Positions 7,605-15,026 are shown, counted from the first letter of the stretch. The stretch is DNA of 15,440 bases from Gammaproteobacteria bacterium (GCA_020444775.1 JAGRHX010000115.1:1-15440); one strand, 5' to 3'. Made by a program: numbers and translations. Notes: generated by a model from the letters alone, not told the origin.

Positions 7605-7641
7605 CGCCACGCCCGGGAGTCAGTCCTCGTAGGACGTGGCG
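7605..7641. terminator. Inverted repeat between convergent genes
   Basis: CGCCACG at 7605-7611 and CGTGGCG at 7635-7641 form a 7-bp inverted repeat. A smaller GTCC/GGAC hairpin lies inside it at 7623-7635. It sits in the 78-base gap between the convergent quinone oxidoreductase and rhodanese genes, the expected place for a shared terminator, but no T-run flanks it on either strand. Confidence 0.3.
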
Positions 7642-7658
7642 GCGCCCATGGCCTGCGA

Positions 7659-9239
7659 TCAGTCGGTCGGGCGCAGCGGCTGCAGCGAGGCTCGCTCCTG
7701 ATCATCCAGGCGTGCGATCAGCCCCGTCTCCCAGGCCAGATAGGCACGCGAGGCTTCCAGATTGCCTTGATGTCGGTCGTGGGTGTGGAAGATGAAGTCG
7801 ATACGTTCGGCGTCACTCGGGGCATCCGGGGTGCTGACCACGCTCAGACCGGCTTTGCGCCAGGCATCGACGCTCGTGCCCGGTAGCAGCACGCTGGCTA
7901 TACCCGACGCGCGCAGGTCGATCGCGGCGAGCGCGGCCAGTCGCGGATCGTCGGCGACCAGCACCACGGTGGCCGGTGTCTGCGAGCCGAGCAGCGACGG
8001 CAGTCGGGCCCGGGTCGCCCACCGCGCCGCCTCCAGGTGCGCATCCCGGTAGCGCTGGCTGGCGCGCAGATCGAACAGCGGCGCGCCCTTGCTGAGGTAG
8101 CCGTCGAGCTCCGCGGCTGTAATCTCGGCCAGCGGCTGGGGCATGGGCTCGACGGGCCGCTCGGTGGTCCGCGCGGGGTGACCGGACACGTCGCAGTCGA
8201 GCACGTAGGCGTGATGGCGCATGCCGCGCAGCCAGATGGCGGTGTTGGCGGCGCGGAGCCCGGTATCGTCACACAGCACGATGGTCGCGTTGCGCACGCC
8301 AACCCAGGCGTCGGTGGCCTGGGTAAGCTGCCCGCCCGGCGCATGCAGCGCGCCGGGCAGATGACCCTGCTCGTACTCCTCCTCGGTGCGCACGTCGAGC
8401 AGGAACAGGTTGCGTGGCTCCTGCTGCCACTGGGCGAGCTGTGCCTCGTCGACGGTTGGCAGGGCGAAGCGTTCGATGGTGCGGCGTGCACGTGCCCTGG
8501 ACGCCTGCAGCGCGTCCGCGCTGAGCGATGGCAATGGCTTCGGCGAGCTGCCGCGTTCCAGCTCGAAGCCGGCGAGGGTCCAGCCCTGGGTGCCGTTCTC
8601 CAGGGCGACGATGCGCTGTGAGAAGCCCAGGTTCAGCAAGGACTGCGCACCGATGATGCTGCGTGTGCGGCCCGCGCAGTTGACCACCACGGTCCGGTCG
8701 TGCTCCGGGTCGAGCACCGGTAGCCGATGACCCAGCTCCGCATTCGGGCAGATCCGACCACCGGGGATGTTCATCCGCGCGAATTCCTCGGCGGTACGGC
8801 CGTCCAGCAACAGGAAGTCCTCGCCCGAGTCACGCATGCGCTGTAGCGTGTTGGCGTCGATGTGCGGGGTATGGAAGGTCTCTTCGACGACCTCGCCAAA
8901 GGTCTTGCTCGGCAGGTTGAGACCGTCGAACAGGGTGTAACCGGCTTTCGCCCAGGCCGGGCAGCCACCCTCGACGACGCCGAGCCGGGTGAAGCCGAGC
9001 GCCTGCAGGCGCTCGCAGGCTCGCTCGGCGACGCCGTCTCCCTGGTCGATCAGCACCACCTCGGTATGCGGGTGTGGGATCAACCTGGCCACGTCCAGCT
9101 CCAACCGGCTGTAGGGGATGTTGATGGCGAAGAACGGGTGACCGTCACCGTACTGGCCGGGCTCGCGCACGTCGATGAAGGCCAGCTCCGCCGGCTCGTC
9201 GAGTCGCGCCTTGAGTGCTTTTGCGCTGATCCTGTTCAT
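7659..9239 (-). CDS. Four-domain rhodanese (sulfurtransferase) protein
   Basis: A 526-residue protein built from four rhodanese-like domains: about 1-105, 125-230, 258-360 and 370-470, plus a C-terminal tail (480-526) containing HTHDRHQGNLEASRAYLAWE. Rhodanese active-site loops start with a persulfide-forming Cys. Domain 2 has VVVNC188AGRTRS and domain 3 has IVLC323DDTGLRA, so both could be active. The aligned position is D65 in domain 1 (VVLIDQGDG) and A429 in domain 4 (VVLVADDPR), so these two look catalytically dead. The family transfers sulfane sulfur to thiols, cyanide or protein acceptors in the cytosol; no signal peptide is present. I chose the ATG at 9237-9239 because homology begins at once with a typical rhodanese start and GAGAGAGG lies 11 bases upstream; the frame extends 33 codons further without homology. 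It lies 114 bases downstream of the FAH-family gene on the same strand. Confidence 0.9.
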   Translation of the reverse strand: MNRISAKALKARLDEPAELAFIDVREPGQYGDGHPFFAINIPYSRLELDVARLIPHPHTEVVLIDQGDGVAERACERLQALGFTRLGVVEGGCPAWAKAGYTLFDGLNLPSKTFGEVVEETFHTPHIDANTLQRMRDSGEDFLLLDGRTAEEFARMNIPGGRICPNAELGHRLPVLDPEHDRTVVVNCAGRTRSIIGAQSLLNLGFSQRIVALENGTQGWTLAGFELERGSSPKPLPSLSADALQASRARARRTIERFALPTVDEAQLAQWQQEPRNLFLLDVRTEEEYEQGHLPGALHAPGGQLTQATDAWVGVRNATIVLCDDTGLRAANTAIWLRGMRHHAYVLDCDVSGHPARTTERPVEPMPQPLAEITAAELDGYLSKGAPLFDLRASQRYRDAHLEAARWATRARLPSLLGSQTPATVVLVADDPRLAALAAIDLRASGIASVLLPGTSVDAWRKAGLSVVSTPDAPSDAERIDFIFHTHDRHQGNLEASRAYLAWETGLIARLDDQERASLQPLRPTD

Positions 9240-9353
9240 TGTCGAGCGTGCCTCTCTCGTCAGTTTCGTGCCCCGGCTCGTTGGCCGGCCGCGCCGCGGC
9301 GCGAGAACGACAATGCCGGTCGGTGTCGCCGCCGGCAACCTCGTGGTTTCTCG

Positions 9354-10217
9354 TTACTCGTCGACGATCGGGTTGCGCAGCACGCCGATGCGCTCGACCT
9401 CGATCTCGCAGACATCACCGGCCTTCATCCACAAGGGCGGCTTGCGAGCGTGTCCCACACCCGAAGGCGTGCCCATGACCAGGATGTCGCCGGGCTCGAG
9501 GGTCATGCACTCGGTGAGCAACTCGATGGTCTCGGCCACGCCGAACAGCATGTCGTCGGTGTTCGCGTCCTGCAGCACCTCACCGTTCAAGCGGGTCTGG
9601 ATACGCAGTCCGGTGGCACCCGCGGGCAGCTCGTCCGCGGTGACGATCTCGGGGCCGAAGCCGCCGGTGGCATCGAAGTTCTTGCCGATGGTCCATTGCG
9701 AGGTGAGGCGCTGATACTTGCGAATCGAGCCGTCGTTGAACACCGAGTAACCAAAGATCTTGTCCAGCGCCTGCTCCTTGCCGACGTGTCGGGCGCGAGC
9801 ACCGATCACGGCAACCATCTCGGCCTCGTAGTCGAGCGTCTCGCTCGCCTTTGGGCGGACGATCGGATGGCCATGGCCTATCAACGAGGTCGCCGCGCGC
9901 ATGAAGAAGGACGGATAGGTGGGGCGCTCGTGTCCGCCCTCCTTGGCGTGATCGGCATAGTTCAGGCCCAGGCAGATGATCTTGCCCGGTGTCGGGATGG
10001 GCGGCAGATAGTCGGCGGTGTCCGCCGCGATCAGCGAGGACTCAGGTGCCTTCGCGATCGCCGACTGCACCTCGGCCAGGGCCCGCGGGCCGGCCTCGAT
10101 GAGCTCGAGCATGCTGCCTGGCAGGCTGCCGCTCAGCTTGCCAAGGTCAATGATGGCATCGTCGCGGCGCACGCCCAGGGTCGCACCGCCGTCACGCGCA
10201 AGGGTCACCAGTCTCAT
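9354..10217 (-). CDS. Fumarylacetoacetate hydrolase (FAH) family protein
   Basis: A 287-residue member of the FAH superfamily, metal-dependent enzymes that hydrolyse or decarboxylate 2-oxo/1,3-diketo acids in catabolic pathways. Visible landmarks: KIICLGLNYADHAKEGG (79-95) with H90; LDYEAEMVAVIG (128-139), where E131 and E133 match the metal-binding pair; FNDGSIRKYQ (160-169), where D162, R166 and Q169 match the third ligand and active-site Arg/Gln of the NDxSxRDxQ motif but the usual Asp is K167; IGKNFDATGGFGPEIV (177-192) with the conserved Lys179; and GDILVMGTPSGVG (243-255). It is the size of the small one-domain bacterial FAH enzymes rather than eukaryotic FAH, so fumarylpyruvate, acylpyruvate or related hydrolysis is possible and the substrate is open. 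The ATG at 10217 is preceded by GGGAGA with 7-base spacing. It is the first gene of a probable two-gene unit with the rhodanese gene. Confidence 0.92.
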   Translation of the reverse strand: MRLVTLARDGGATLGVRRDDAIIDLGKLSGSLPGSMLELIEAGPRALAEVQSAIAKAPESSLIAADTADYLPPIPTPGKIICLGLNYADHAKEGGHERPTYPSFFMRAATSLIGHGHPIVRPKASETLDYEAEMVAVIGARARHVGKEQALDKIFGYSVFNDGSIRKYQRLTSQWTIGKNFDATGGFGPEIVTADELPAGATGLRIQTRLNGEVLQDANTDDMLFGVAETIELLTECMTLEPGDILVMGTPSGVGHARKPPLWMKAGDVCEIEVERIGVLRNPIVDE

Positions 10218-10560
10218 CTGCGTTCTCCCGCTGGCCATGGCCATGTGTTGTACCGGAGCAGATGATAGAGCAGCCACGCGGGAAATGTGCCCGGAGATCG
10301 CCGACCGCGACGGGCGGTGTCTGCTGTGTCCATTGTCCAATAAACTCGAACAGTCAGATCGTCAGGGAATACCGAGTCGCGCTTGAGCGTAGTCGACTTT
10401 GCAACGAGCATTGCGCCTGTCCGGGACCGTGCAGGCATCGTTCGTGTCGACGTGCGTCGATCGGGCGTGTGGTGAGGGGCGGTGTCCCCGGCGGGAGCAG
10501 ATCGTTGCTTCGCGAACGTTGGATCGACATCTGGCTGTGTTGATAGGAGGAAAGGTCTAC
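10218..10560. promoter_or_regulatory. Divergent intergenic region between FAH and cytochrome c' genes
   Basis: This 343-base region must hold the promoters for the minus-strand FAH/rhodanese unit and for the plus-strand cytochrome c' gene. I cannot pick confident -35/-10 pairs. An AT-richer patch lies around 10330-10350. A short imperfect palindrome, CGTT-N8-AACG, lies at about 10502-10519. Frames crossing the region are Arg/Ser-rich and motif-free. Confidence 0.5.
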
Positions 10561-11019
10561 ATGAAGCTTGCAGCTCGTGCGTGTGCAGTGATGATGCTGG
10601 TCTGTCTGTCCGGTGGTGCAATGGCGCAGGACGCCAAGAAGGCCATCGAGTACCGACAGTCCGTGTTCAAGGTGATCGTGTGGGACTTCGGCGTGATGGG
10701 CGCCATGGTCAAGGGCGAGAAGGATTTCGATGCCAAGGATTTCGCCCGTCGCGCGGAGCGCGTGGCGGACATGGCGCCGCGGATCGCCGAGGGATTCCCG
10801 GCCGGGTCCGACATGGCGGACATCGAGACCCGCGCAAAGCCCGAGATCTGGAGTGACGCGGCGGGCTTCAAGCAGGCCTGGCAGCGGCTGGTGGACGAGA
10901 CCGAGAAACTCGCCATGGTCGCGAAGAGTGGTGACGAAGCGGCGATGAAGAAGCAGTTCGCCGCGACCGGCAAGGCCTGCAAGGGCTGCCACGACGACTA
11001 CCGCAAGCCGAAGAGCTGA
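10561..11019 (+). CDS. Cytochrome c' (periplasmic, NO-binding class II cytochrome c)
   Basis: A 152-residue precursor. The signal peptide is residues 1-22 (MKLAARACAVMMLVCLSGG, cleavage after AMA), giving a periplasmic protein starting QDAKKAIEYRQS. The C-terminal haem-attachment motif is C140-K-G-C143-H144 followed by DDYRK, and IETRAKPEIWSDAAGFKQAW is characteristic of the cytochrome c' four-helix bundle. In this family H144 is the only axial ligand, R148 is the conserved proximal Arg, and NO binds the vacant site; roles in NO tolerance and buffering are established for several bacteria. Judged from memory against the Alcaligenes xylosoxidans protein (YRQSAL, distal Leu16), the distal position here is Phe36 (YRQSVF). 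AGGAGG at 10545-10550 supports the ATG at 10561. The gene faces a cytochrome b561 gene, the partner often found beside it. Confidence 0.93.
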   Translation: MKLAARACAVMMLVCLSGGAMAQDAKKAIEYRQSVFKVIVWDFGVMGAMVKGEKDFDAKDFARRAERVADMAPRIAEGFPAGSDMADIETRAKPEIWSDAAGFKQAWQRLVDETEKLAMVAKSGDEAAMKKQFAATGKACKGCHDDYRKPKS

Positions 11020-11026
11020 GCGCAGA

Positions 11027-11063
11027 CCCGGACGATGCCGGCCGGCTGCCGGCGTCGTCCGGG
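11027..11063. terminator. 16-bp hairpin after the cytochrome c' gene
   Basis: Left arm 11027-11042 and right arm 11048-11063 pair along 16 positions (one T:G wobble) around a five-base loop, starting 7 bases after the cytochrome c' stop codon. This is the strongest stem in the window. No T-run follows on either strand, so it may be a terminator of a type not needing one or an mRNA 3'-end protector. It also lies between convergent genes. Confidence 0.6.
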
Positions 11064-11179
11064 CCCATCGGCCGGATTTGTGCCCGACCGGTCCTCAGCC
11101 GTGCACCGGCACGACTGCCCGGCGATTCGGCCACCGCACACCGACGCGAATGATGGTGCGGATCACACCGTCGCTCGTC

Positions 11180-11848
11180 TCAGAACAGCACCCGCTGTGT
11201 AACGAGTCCCACCACCGTGGCGCAGAGCGCCAGGCAGACCAGCGCGCGCAGCCACAGTTCGTGTACCCGCGCGTCCTCCGCCCGCGCCAGCCCGTCCGCA
11301 TCCAGTGTCTTGTAGCCGGTCAGCATCGGCCCCACCAGATTGTCGCGCTTGAATACCAGGTAGAAGACGATGGCCACCAGGTGCAGGCCGATGAGGATCA
11401 GCAGAAGATCGAAGTTGAAGTGATGCAAGCCCGTCAACCGCTCGGCGGTGTCGCTGTCGACCAGGTCATACAACGGCCCTTCGAAGAGGATGTCGTCGGA
11501 CGCGAACAGTCCGGTGCCGGCCTGAAAGGCGAGCACCGCGAGTAGCGCCAGCACCGAAAGCGCGCCCAGCGGGTTGTGCCCCGGGAGTCCAGGTGGCGAT
11601 TCGCCGCGCAGATAGCGCAGGATGCCGACCGGACCGCGGACGAAACTGGAGAATCGTGCCGTGTGGCTGCCGACCAGGCCCCACAGCAGCCTGAACAGAA
11701 CCAGGGTCAGCACCGCATAGCCCATCCAACGGTGCCAGTCCATCCAATCCTCTTCGCTCTCGGCGCTCAGATAGAGCCCGAGCACGAGCAGCACCAGCAG
11801 CCAGTGGGTAAGACGAACCGGGAGATCCCATACCTTGAGCGGTGTCAT
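11180..11848 (-). CDS. Cytochrome b561-family membrane protein
   Basis: A 222-residue membrane protein of the bacterial cytochrome b561 / Ni-Fe-hydrogenase b-type cytochrome group. It starts with the typical KVWDLPVRLTHWLLVLLVLGLYLS. Four main hydrophobic spans lie at about 12-30, 42-60, 93-115 and 145-167, with a fifth near the C terminus (199-217). His residues in the expected places for two b haems are H15 (RLTHW), H39 (DWHRW), H142/H143 (GLHHF) and H156 (GLHLV). The family passes electrons between quinol and soluble or periplasmic redox partners in the inner membrane. I chose the ATG at 11848 because AGGAG lies about 6 bases upstream and the conserved N terminus begins there; an upstream in-frame start at 11863 adds five unlikely residues. 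It converges on the cytochrome c' gene, a plausible electron-transfer partner. A 19-bp tandem repeat lies directly upstream. Confidence 0.92.
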   Translation of the reverse strand: MTPLKVWDLPVRLTHWLLVLLVLGLYLSAESEEDWMDWHRWMGYAVLTLVLFRLLWGLVGSHTARFSSFVRGPVGILRYLRGESPPGLPGHNPLGALSVLALLAVLAFQAGTGLFASDDILFEGPLYDLVDSDTAERLTGLHHFNFDLLLILIGLHLVAIVFYLVFKRDNLVGPMLTGYKTLDADGLARAEDARVHELWLRALVCLALCATVVGLVTQRVLF

Positions 11849-11870
11849 GCAGTCTCCTTGCACATACCGT

Positions 11871-11908
11871 TGTAATCACGGCCTTCGAGTGTAATCACGG
11901 CCTTCGAA
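11871..11908. repeat. Tandem 19-bp direct repeat in the b561 promoter region
   Basis: TGTAATCACGGCCTTCGA occurs at 11871-11888 and again at 11890-11907, giving two head-to-tail 19-bp units that differ only in the last base (G/A). The array ends 23 bases upstream of the cytochrome b561 start codon. The position suits an operator or part of the promoter, but a simple local duplication is equally possible. Confidence 0.85.
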
Positions 11909-12407
11909 TGAATTGCCGAAGCCGGGTGCGTGCAGGCGCCTGGCCTCGAATGTGCCCTGCAGATGATGACGCAGAGCCAATCCGCGATGACTCGATGATA
12001 GCGCCTCGGGACCGAGATGGCGTGTCCGCCGGGCGCGGGACCCAGGGCTGGGAATCCTTGCGCGCTGCAGTAGAATTGCGCGCGGCCCGGGAAGGCCGGT
12101 TGTTCGCCGGCCGCGCTGCCCGGATCCGTCGGCGGCGTCGCTGGTCGACACGGACCGGGCGCGGACGTCCGCTCGGTTCCGGCCGATCAGGTATTGACCA
12201 CGTTTGATGGTCGTCGCCGCGCTGGCATGATTGTGTCATTGTGCAATATCTTGATCCTGAACGAATCGCTGGCGTCACCGACCCTGTCAGAATGAGCGCG
12301 GTATGATCGTGATCGATCGTGAGCGGCGATGGACGCCGACAGGAGCACCGCGAACGACAGATCGTCAGTTCGAACGGAAAACGATAACGCTAAGATGAGG
12401 CGCTTCG
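11909..12407. other. Gene-free stretch between b561 and the small membrane protein
   Basis: About 500 bases without a supportable gene. Visible elements: a GC-rich self-complementary segment around 12096-12112 (GGCCGG and CCGGCC flanking seven bases), and near 12300 a TATGAT sequence with clustered GATCG motifs that could be a -10 box for the gene at 12408, though no fitting -35 is seen. The crossing frames are Arg/Pro-rich and motif-free. Confidence 0.4.
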
Positions 12408-12596
12408 ATGGAGACGTACGTATTGATGGCCATAGCGCTGGTCGCGTTCGTGGGCACCATCATACTGTTCCGATTCCTGATCCAGGATCGGGATCAGGCA
12501 TTACTGATCGGATTTGCAGCAGGTCTGATCGTGGCATTTGCGACGGGCTTTGCCTACATCACGCATCTGTCTGCCTGTCGCACCTGCATAGGATGA
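12408..12596 (+). CDS. Small two-helix membrane protein with C-terminal CxxC
   Basis: A 62-residue protein I do not recognise. Two hydrophobic helices (about 4-25 and 31-53) are separated by the short polar loop QDRDQ, which predicts a hairpin in the inner membrane. The tail ends S-A-C57-R-T-C60-I-G, a CxxC pair that could bind metal, form a disulfide or exchange thiols. The hydrophobic composition contrasts with the Arg/Ser-rich chance frames nearby, and GAGG at 12397-12400 lies 7 bases before the ATG, both of which support a real gene. It stands alone on the plus strand between minus-strand genes and is close to, but not in the same unit as, the uncharacterised pair downstream. Confidence 0.65.
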   Translation: METYVLMAIALVAFVGTIILFRFLIQDRDQALLIGFAAGLIVAFATGFAYITHLSACRTCIG

Positions 12597-12690
12597 AGAT
12601 TGTGTGGGTGAGCACCCCGGAAATGACGATCCCGATCCGTAACCCCTGGCTGGCGGTCGGGGAGGCGAGTTGGCCCGCGTCGGCCGCGGC

Positions 12691-13458
12691 TCAGTGCCTG
12701 ATCTGATTCTGCCGCGATTCTATGTGTGAAATCTTCTGCCGCTGGGTCAGGCGGTAGAAGCGTCGCAGCTCATTGAGCAATCCGGCCTTGCCGCCCGACA
12801 GGAAACGTCGCTCCAGCTGTGAGCAGTAGCGCTCCGCGTAACGATTCGCCTGCTCGTAGCGGGCGCGTTGGGTGGAGTCCAGCGAGTCGTCGAACTCCGG
12901 CGCGCCGAACAACGCGTCCACCATGCCACGTGGCACCCTGCCCAGACCCTGCCTGCCCAACAGGAAGACGCTGCTCACGTACTTGTCTATCTCGGCCTGT
13001 AGCTCCAGTTCGAGCAGACTGACCGCGCGGCTGTAGCGTGCGTTGTGGGCGACATACACGAAGTGGCTGACCCCCTCGAGCGCCGTGCAATAGCCGGACA
13101 GATTGCCGGCGTGCAGGGTATCGATGGGATTGTCGCGACCCAGATCCTTCACCAGCCGCTCGGCCAGGAACAGGCTCAGGTGCAGGTCATCGTCCTCCTG
13201 CATCACGTACAGTGTCTCTTCAGTGGTGGCGCGCGCCTGTTGCTTGTCAAGCTGGCGCGCGACCTGCACGTCGGTCACCAGGAAGTCGGTGACGTCCAGG
13301 CCGGTATCCACCTCATAGATGCGTTCGAGTTGCCGTTGCATGGCCCGCACGGCGAGCGTGCCGACTGCGGCGGGCGCCACCGGTTCGGCGGCACGATCCG
13401 CGTCTCCGGCCACACGCTGCCGCGCTGCCTCCGGTTGCTCGCTGCTCGGTCCAGGCAT
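12691..13458 (-). CDS. Uncharacterised soluble protein, second gene of an unknown pair
   Basis: A 255-residue protein with no family I can name firmly. Residues 1-33 are Ala/Pro/Glu-rich and probably disordered. From about residue 38 it is largely helical and acidic/basic balanced, with a distinctive core: IYEVDTGLDVTDFLVTD (47-63), a block DDDLHLSLFLAERLV (89-103), GVSHFVYVAHNA (129-140), VSLLELELQAEIDKYVSSVFLLGRQ (146-170; quoted in two parts as VSLLELELQAEIDKY and VSSVFLLGRQ) and a C-terminal basic helix LLNELRRFYRLTQRQKISHIE (227-247, key residues R232, R233, Y235, R240). There is no signal peptide or membrane helix, so it is probably cytosolic. The ATG at 13458 is preceded by GAGG at 9 bases. 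It lies 56 bases downstream of another uncharacterised gene on the same strand, so the two are probably co-transcribed. The codon-like, motif-rich composition makes it a real gene. Confidence 0.85.
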   Translation of the reverse strand: MPGPSSEQPEAARQRVAGDADRAAEPVAPAAVGTLAVRAMQRQLERIYEVDTGLDVTDFLVTDVQVARQLDKQQARATTEETLYVMQEDDDLHLSLFLAERLVKDLGRDNPIDTLHAGNLSGYCTALEGVSHFVYVAHNARYSRAVSLLELELQAEIDKYVSSVFLLGRQGLGRVPRGMVDALFGAPEFDDSLDSTQRARYEQANRYAERYCSQLERRFLSGGKAGLLNELRRFYRLTQRQKISHIESRQNQIRH

Positions 13459-13514
13459 GGGTCGGTACCTCGGGACGGGGCTTCAAGGGCACGGGGAGTG
13501 GCGCGTACCCCTGC

Positions 13515-14183
13515 TCAGTGCTTGGGCAGCCCGTACTCGTGAGCGACCGGCAGGATGCCCGCTCGCCCGAGCAGGCGTGCCGCACGCGGACTGCCGGTGC
13601 GTAGCCAGATCTCGTAGCTGCGCAGCAGATCCTTGTCACTGGCCAGATGTGTGGCGTCGCCGATTTCCGCCAATGCCTCGACGAAGCCCGGAAACTTCTG
13701 CGCCAGCTCGGCGAACACCGCGCCGACCGCCTCCCGGCCACGTCGTGCCGCGCCGTTGGCCAGGCACGAGTAGGCGCCGCCGCCCATCGCGATGTAGTAA
13801 TCGACGTCGACCAGCTTGCGGCTGAGGCTCTGGGCGAACAGACCCGAGATGAACAGGGCGACGTCGCCGAGCTTGCGCAGTGCATCCTCGCGCTCCTGCG
13901 TGGTGCTGCTCTGCACGGCTTCGGCGTAGTGCAGAGCCAACGGTTTGAGACCGTAGCTGCCGCTGCTACGCTGAAACAGCTGATCGGTGCGTGAGAAGCG
14001 CGCCAGCAGATCGACAACGTAGCTCACTGCTTCGGGGGTCGTATCGAGTCGCTGGTTACTCAGCGCTTCGTCGAGCTGCTTGTGAAAGAAGGCGTGGATG
14101 TCGGTATCGGTGAGCAGCCGTCTGCCATGTCCGTTACCGGTGTCAGTGGTGCTGGAGTTCTTCGCGGAATGCTTGTGAGTCAT
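13515..14183 (-). CDS. Uncharacterised soluble protein, first gene of an unknown pair
   Basis: A 222-residue protein that I do not recognise. After a polar, His/Ser/Thr-rich start (1-22) it is predicted mainly helical: TDIHAFFHKQLDEAL (27-41), VSYVVDLLARF (53-63), LALHYAEAVQ (82-91), a central block RKLGDVALFISGLFAQSL (103-120) followed by VDVDYYIAMGGGAYSCLA (125-142), then VFAELAQKFPGFVEALAEI (156-174) and a C-terminal SYEIWLRTGSPRAARLLGRAG. There is no signal peptide; the central hydrophobic block is short and more like a buried helix than a membrane span. The ATG at 14183 has GGAGG 11 bases upstream, slightly long. It precedes the other unknown gene by 56 bases. The compact arrangement and similar size suggest that the two products work together. 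No function is assigned. Confidence 0.85.
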   Translation of the reverse strand: MTHKHSAKNSSTTDTGNGHGRRLLTDTDIHAFFHKQLDEALSNQRLDTTPEAVSYVVDLLARFSRTDQLFQRSSGSYGLKPLALHYAEAVQSSTTQEREDALRKLGDVALFISGLFAQSLSRKLVDVDYYIAMGGGAYSCLANGAARRGREAVGAVFAELAQKFPGFVEALAEIGDATHLASDKDLLRSYEIWLRTGSPRAARLLGRAGILPVAHEYGLPKH

Positions 14184-15026
14184 CAGCGTCTACGCCTCCG
14201 TTGGCGCCTCGCGGCTCGCCATCAATGTCGACTTCGTCGGCGCACGGCGGTCTGGCCTGTCACCCGCCTGGACACGGCCGGAATCGTGCCCTCCAGGCCG
14301 GCATCTGCGGGTGGCAGCGTTCGCGCCTCGCCACGCGGATACCAGAGGCTCTGCCGTTGCCGACACGCTCCGTGCGTCAGAGGGTAGCGAGTCGATCCAA
14401 AAGGCAGGTGTATGCACCATCCAGGATCTGTATCGGCACCCATACCGTGCACCATCATTACGCAGCGGCTGCTGCGCGATGTCGTTGCCGGGCCCGGTCG
14501 ACCGACGTCGGGCATGGCCCGGACGCAGGCGCGCGAGATCCGTGACGCTCGAGCTTGTGGGGCGTGAGCGATCGGGAAATACGCACGACGATCAGGACAT
14601 CGGCAGAACGCATCCAGGGCTTGAGTATAAAAACGATGAGCGCGCCGCGCAGTCTTGGCAGACGACGCGGCGTTTGGCAGTATCTTCTGGATGGCACAGC
14701 CGTTTGCACTCGCAGCCTGCGAGTGCTGCCAACAGCGGGGTTCAGGCCGCGGCGGGAGGCGCCGGCCCTCGACATCGGGCAACGCGGCTGAGGCGGTGAA
14801 TACCGCGGAACGCTGTCTCGTTCAGTCTTCGATTGCGCGTTGCCGCGGGTCCATCCATGTCTTGAGCGGCAGGTGACCCCGCCTCCGACCGACCGGGTGG
14901 TCGACTCAGGTATGGGATCGATACCGAGGGCTGCGCTCGCAGGCGCGGGAAGAGCACCGGGCGGAAGTGATGTGTCGCGGTCTCAGCTGCACTTTGCCGT
15001 GCTGGGCGTTGCAGCGTTGGCCGGGT
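14184..15026. other. Gene-free stretch before the SPOR-domain gene
   Basis: About 840 bases with only overlapping, Arg/Ser/Pro-rich frames on both strands and no family motif. I see no tRNA: the T-arm consensus is absent on both strands. A TATAAA box at 14626-14631 and the hairpin at 14643-14672 are the only points of structure. The promoter of the minus-strand pair should lie at its left end. Confidence 0.45.
14643..14672. terminator. Candidate hairpin in the gene-free stretch
   Basis: CGCCGCG (14643-14649) pairs with CGCGGCG (14666-14672), and inside it GTCT (14652-14655) pairs with AGAC (14660-14663). On the plus strand it is followed only by TTT. On the minus strand a run of five T's lies about 8 bases beyond it, so it might end the long transcript of the SPOR-domain gene, whose stop is 355 bases away. 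The T-run is too distant for a classic terminator. Confidence 0.3.

Noticed and set aside
8862..10265. 467-codon plus-strand frame opposite the rhodanese and FAH genes
   Set aside because: It is the antisense shadow of two well-supported genes; the translation has no motif and a composition typical of reversed GC-rich coding DNA.
14311..14799. 162-codon plus-strand frame in the gene-free stretch
   Set aside because: Arg/Ser-rich with no motif, no clear ribosome binding site, and overlapped by several equally open frames.
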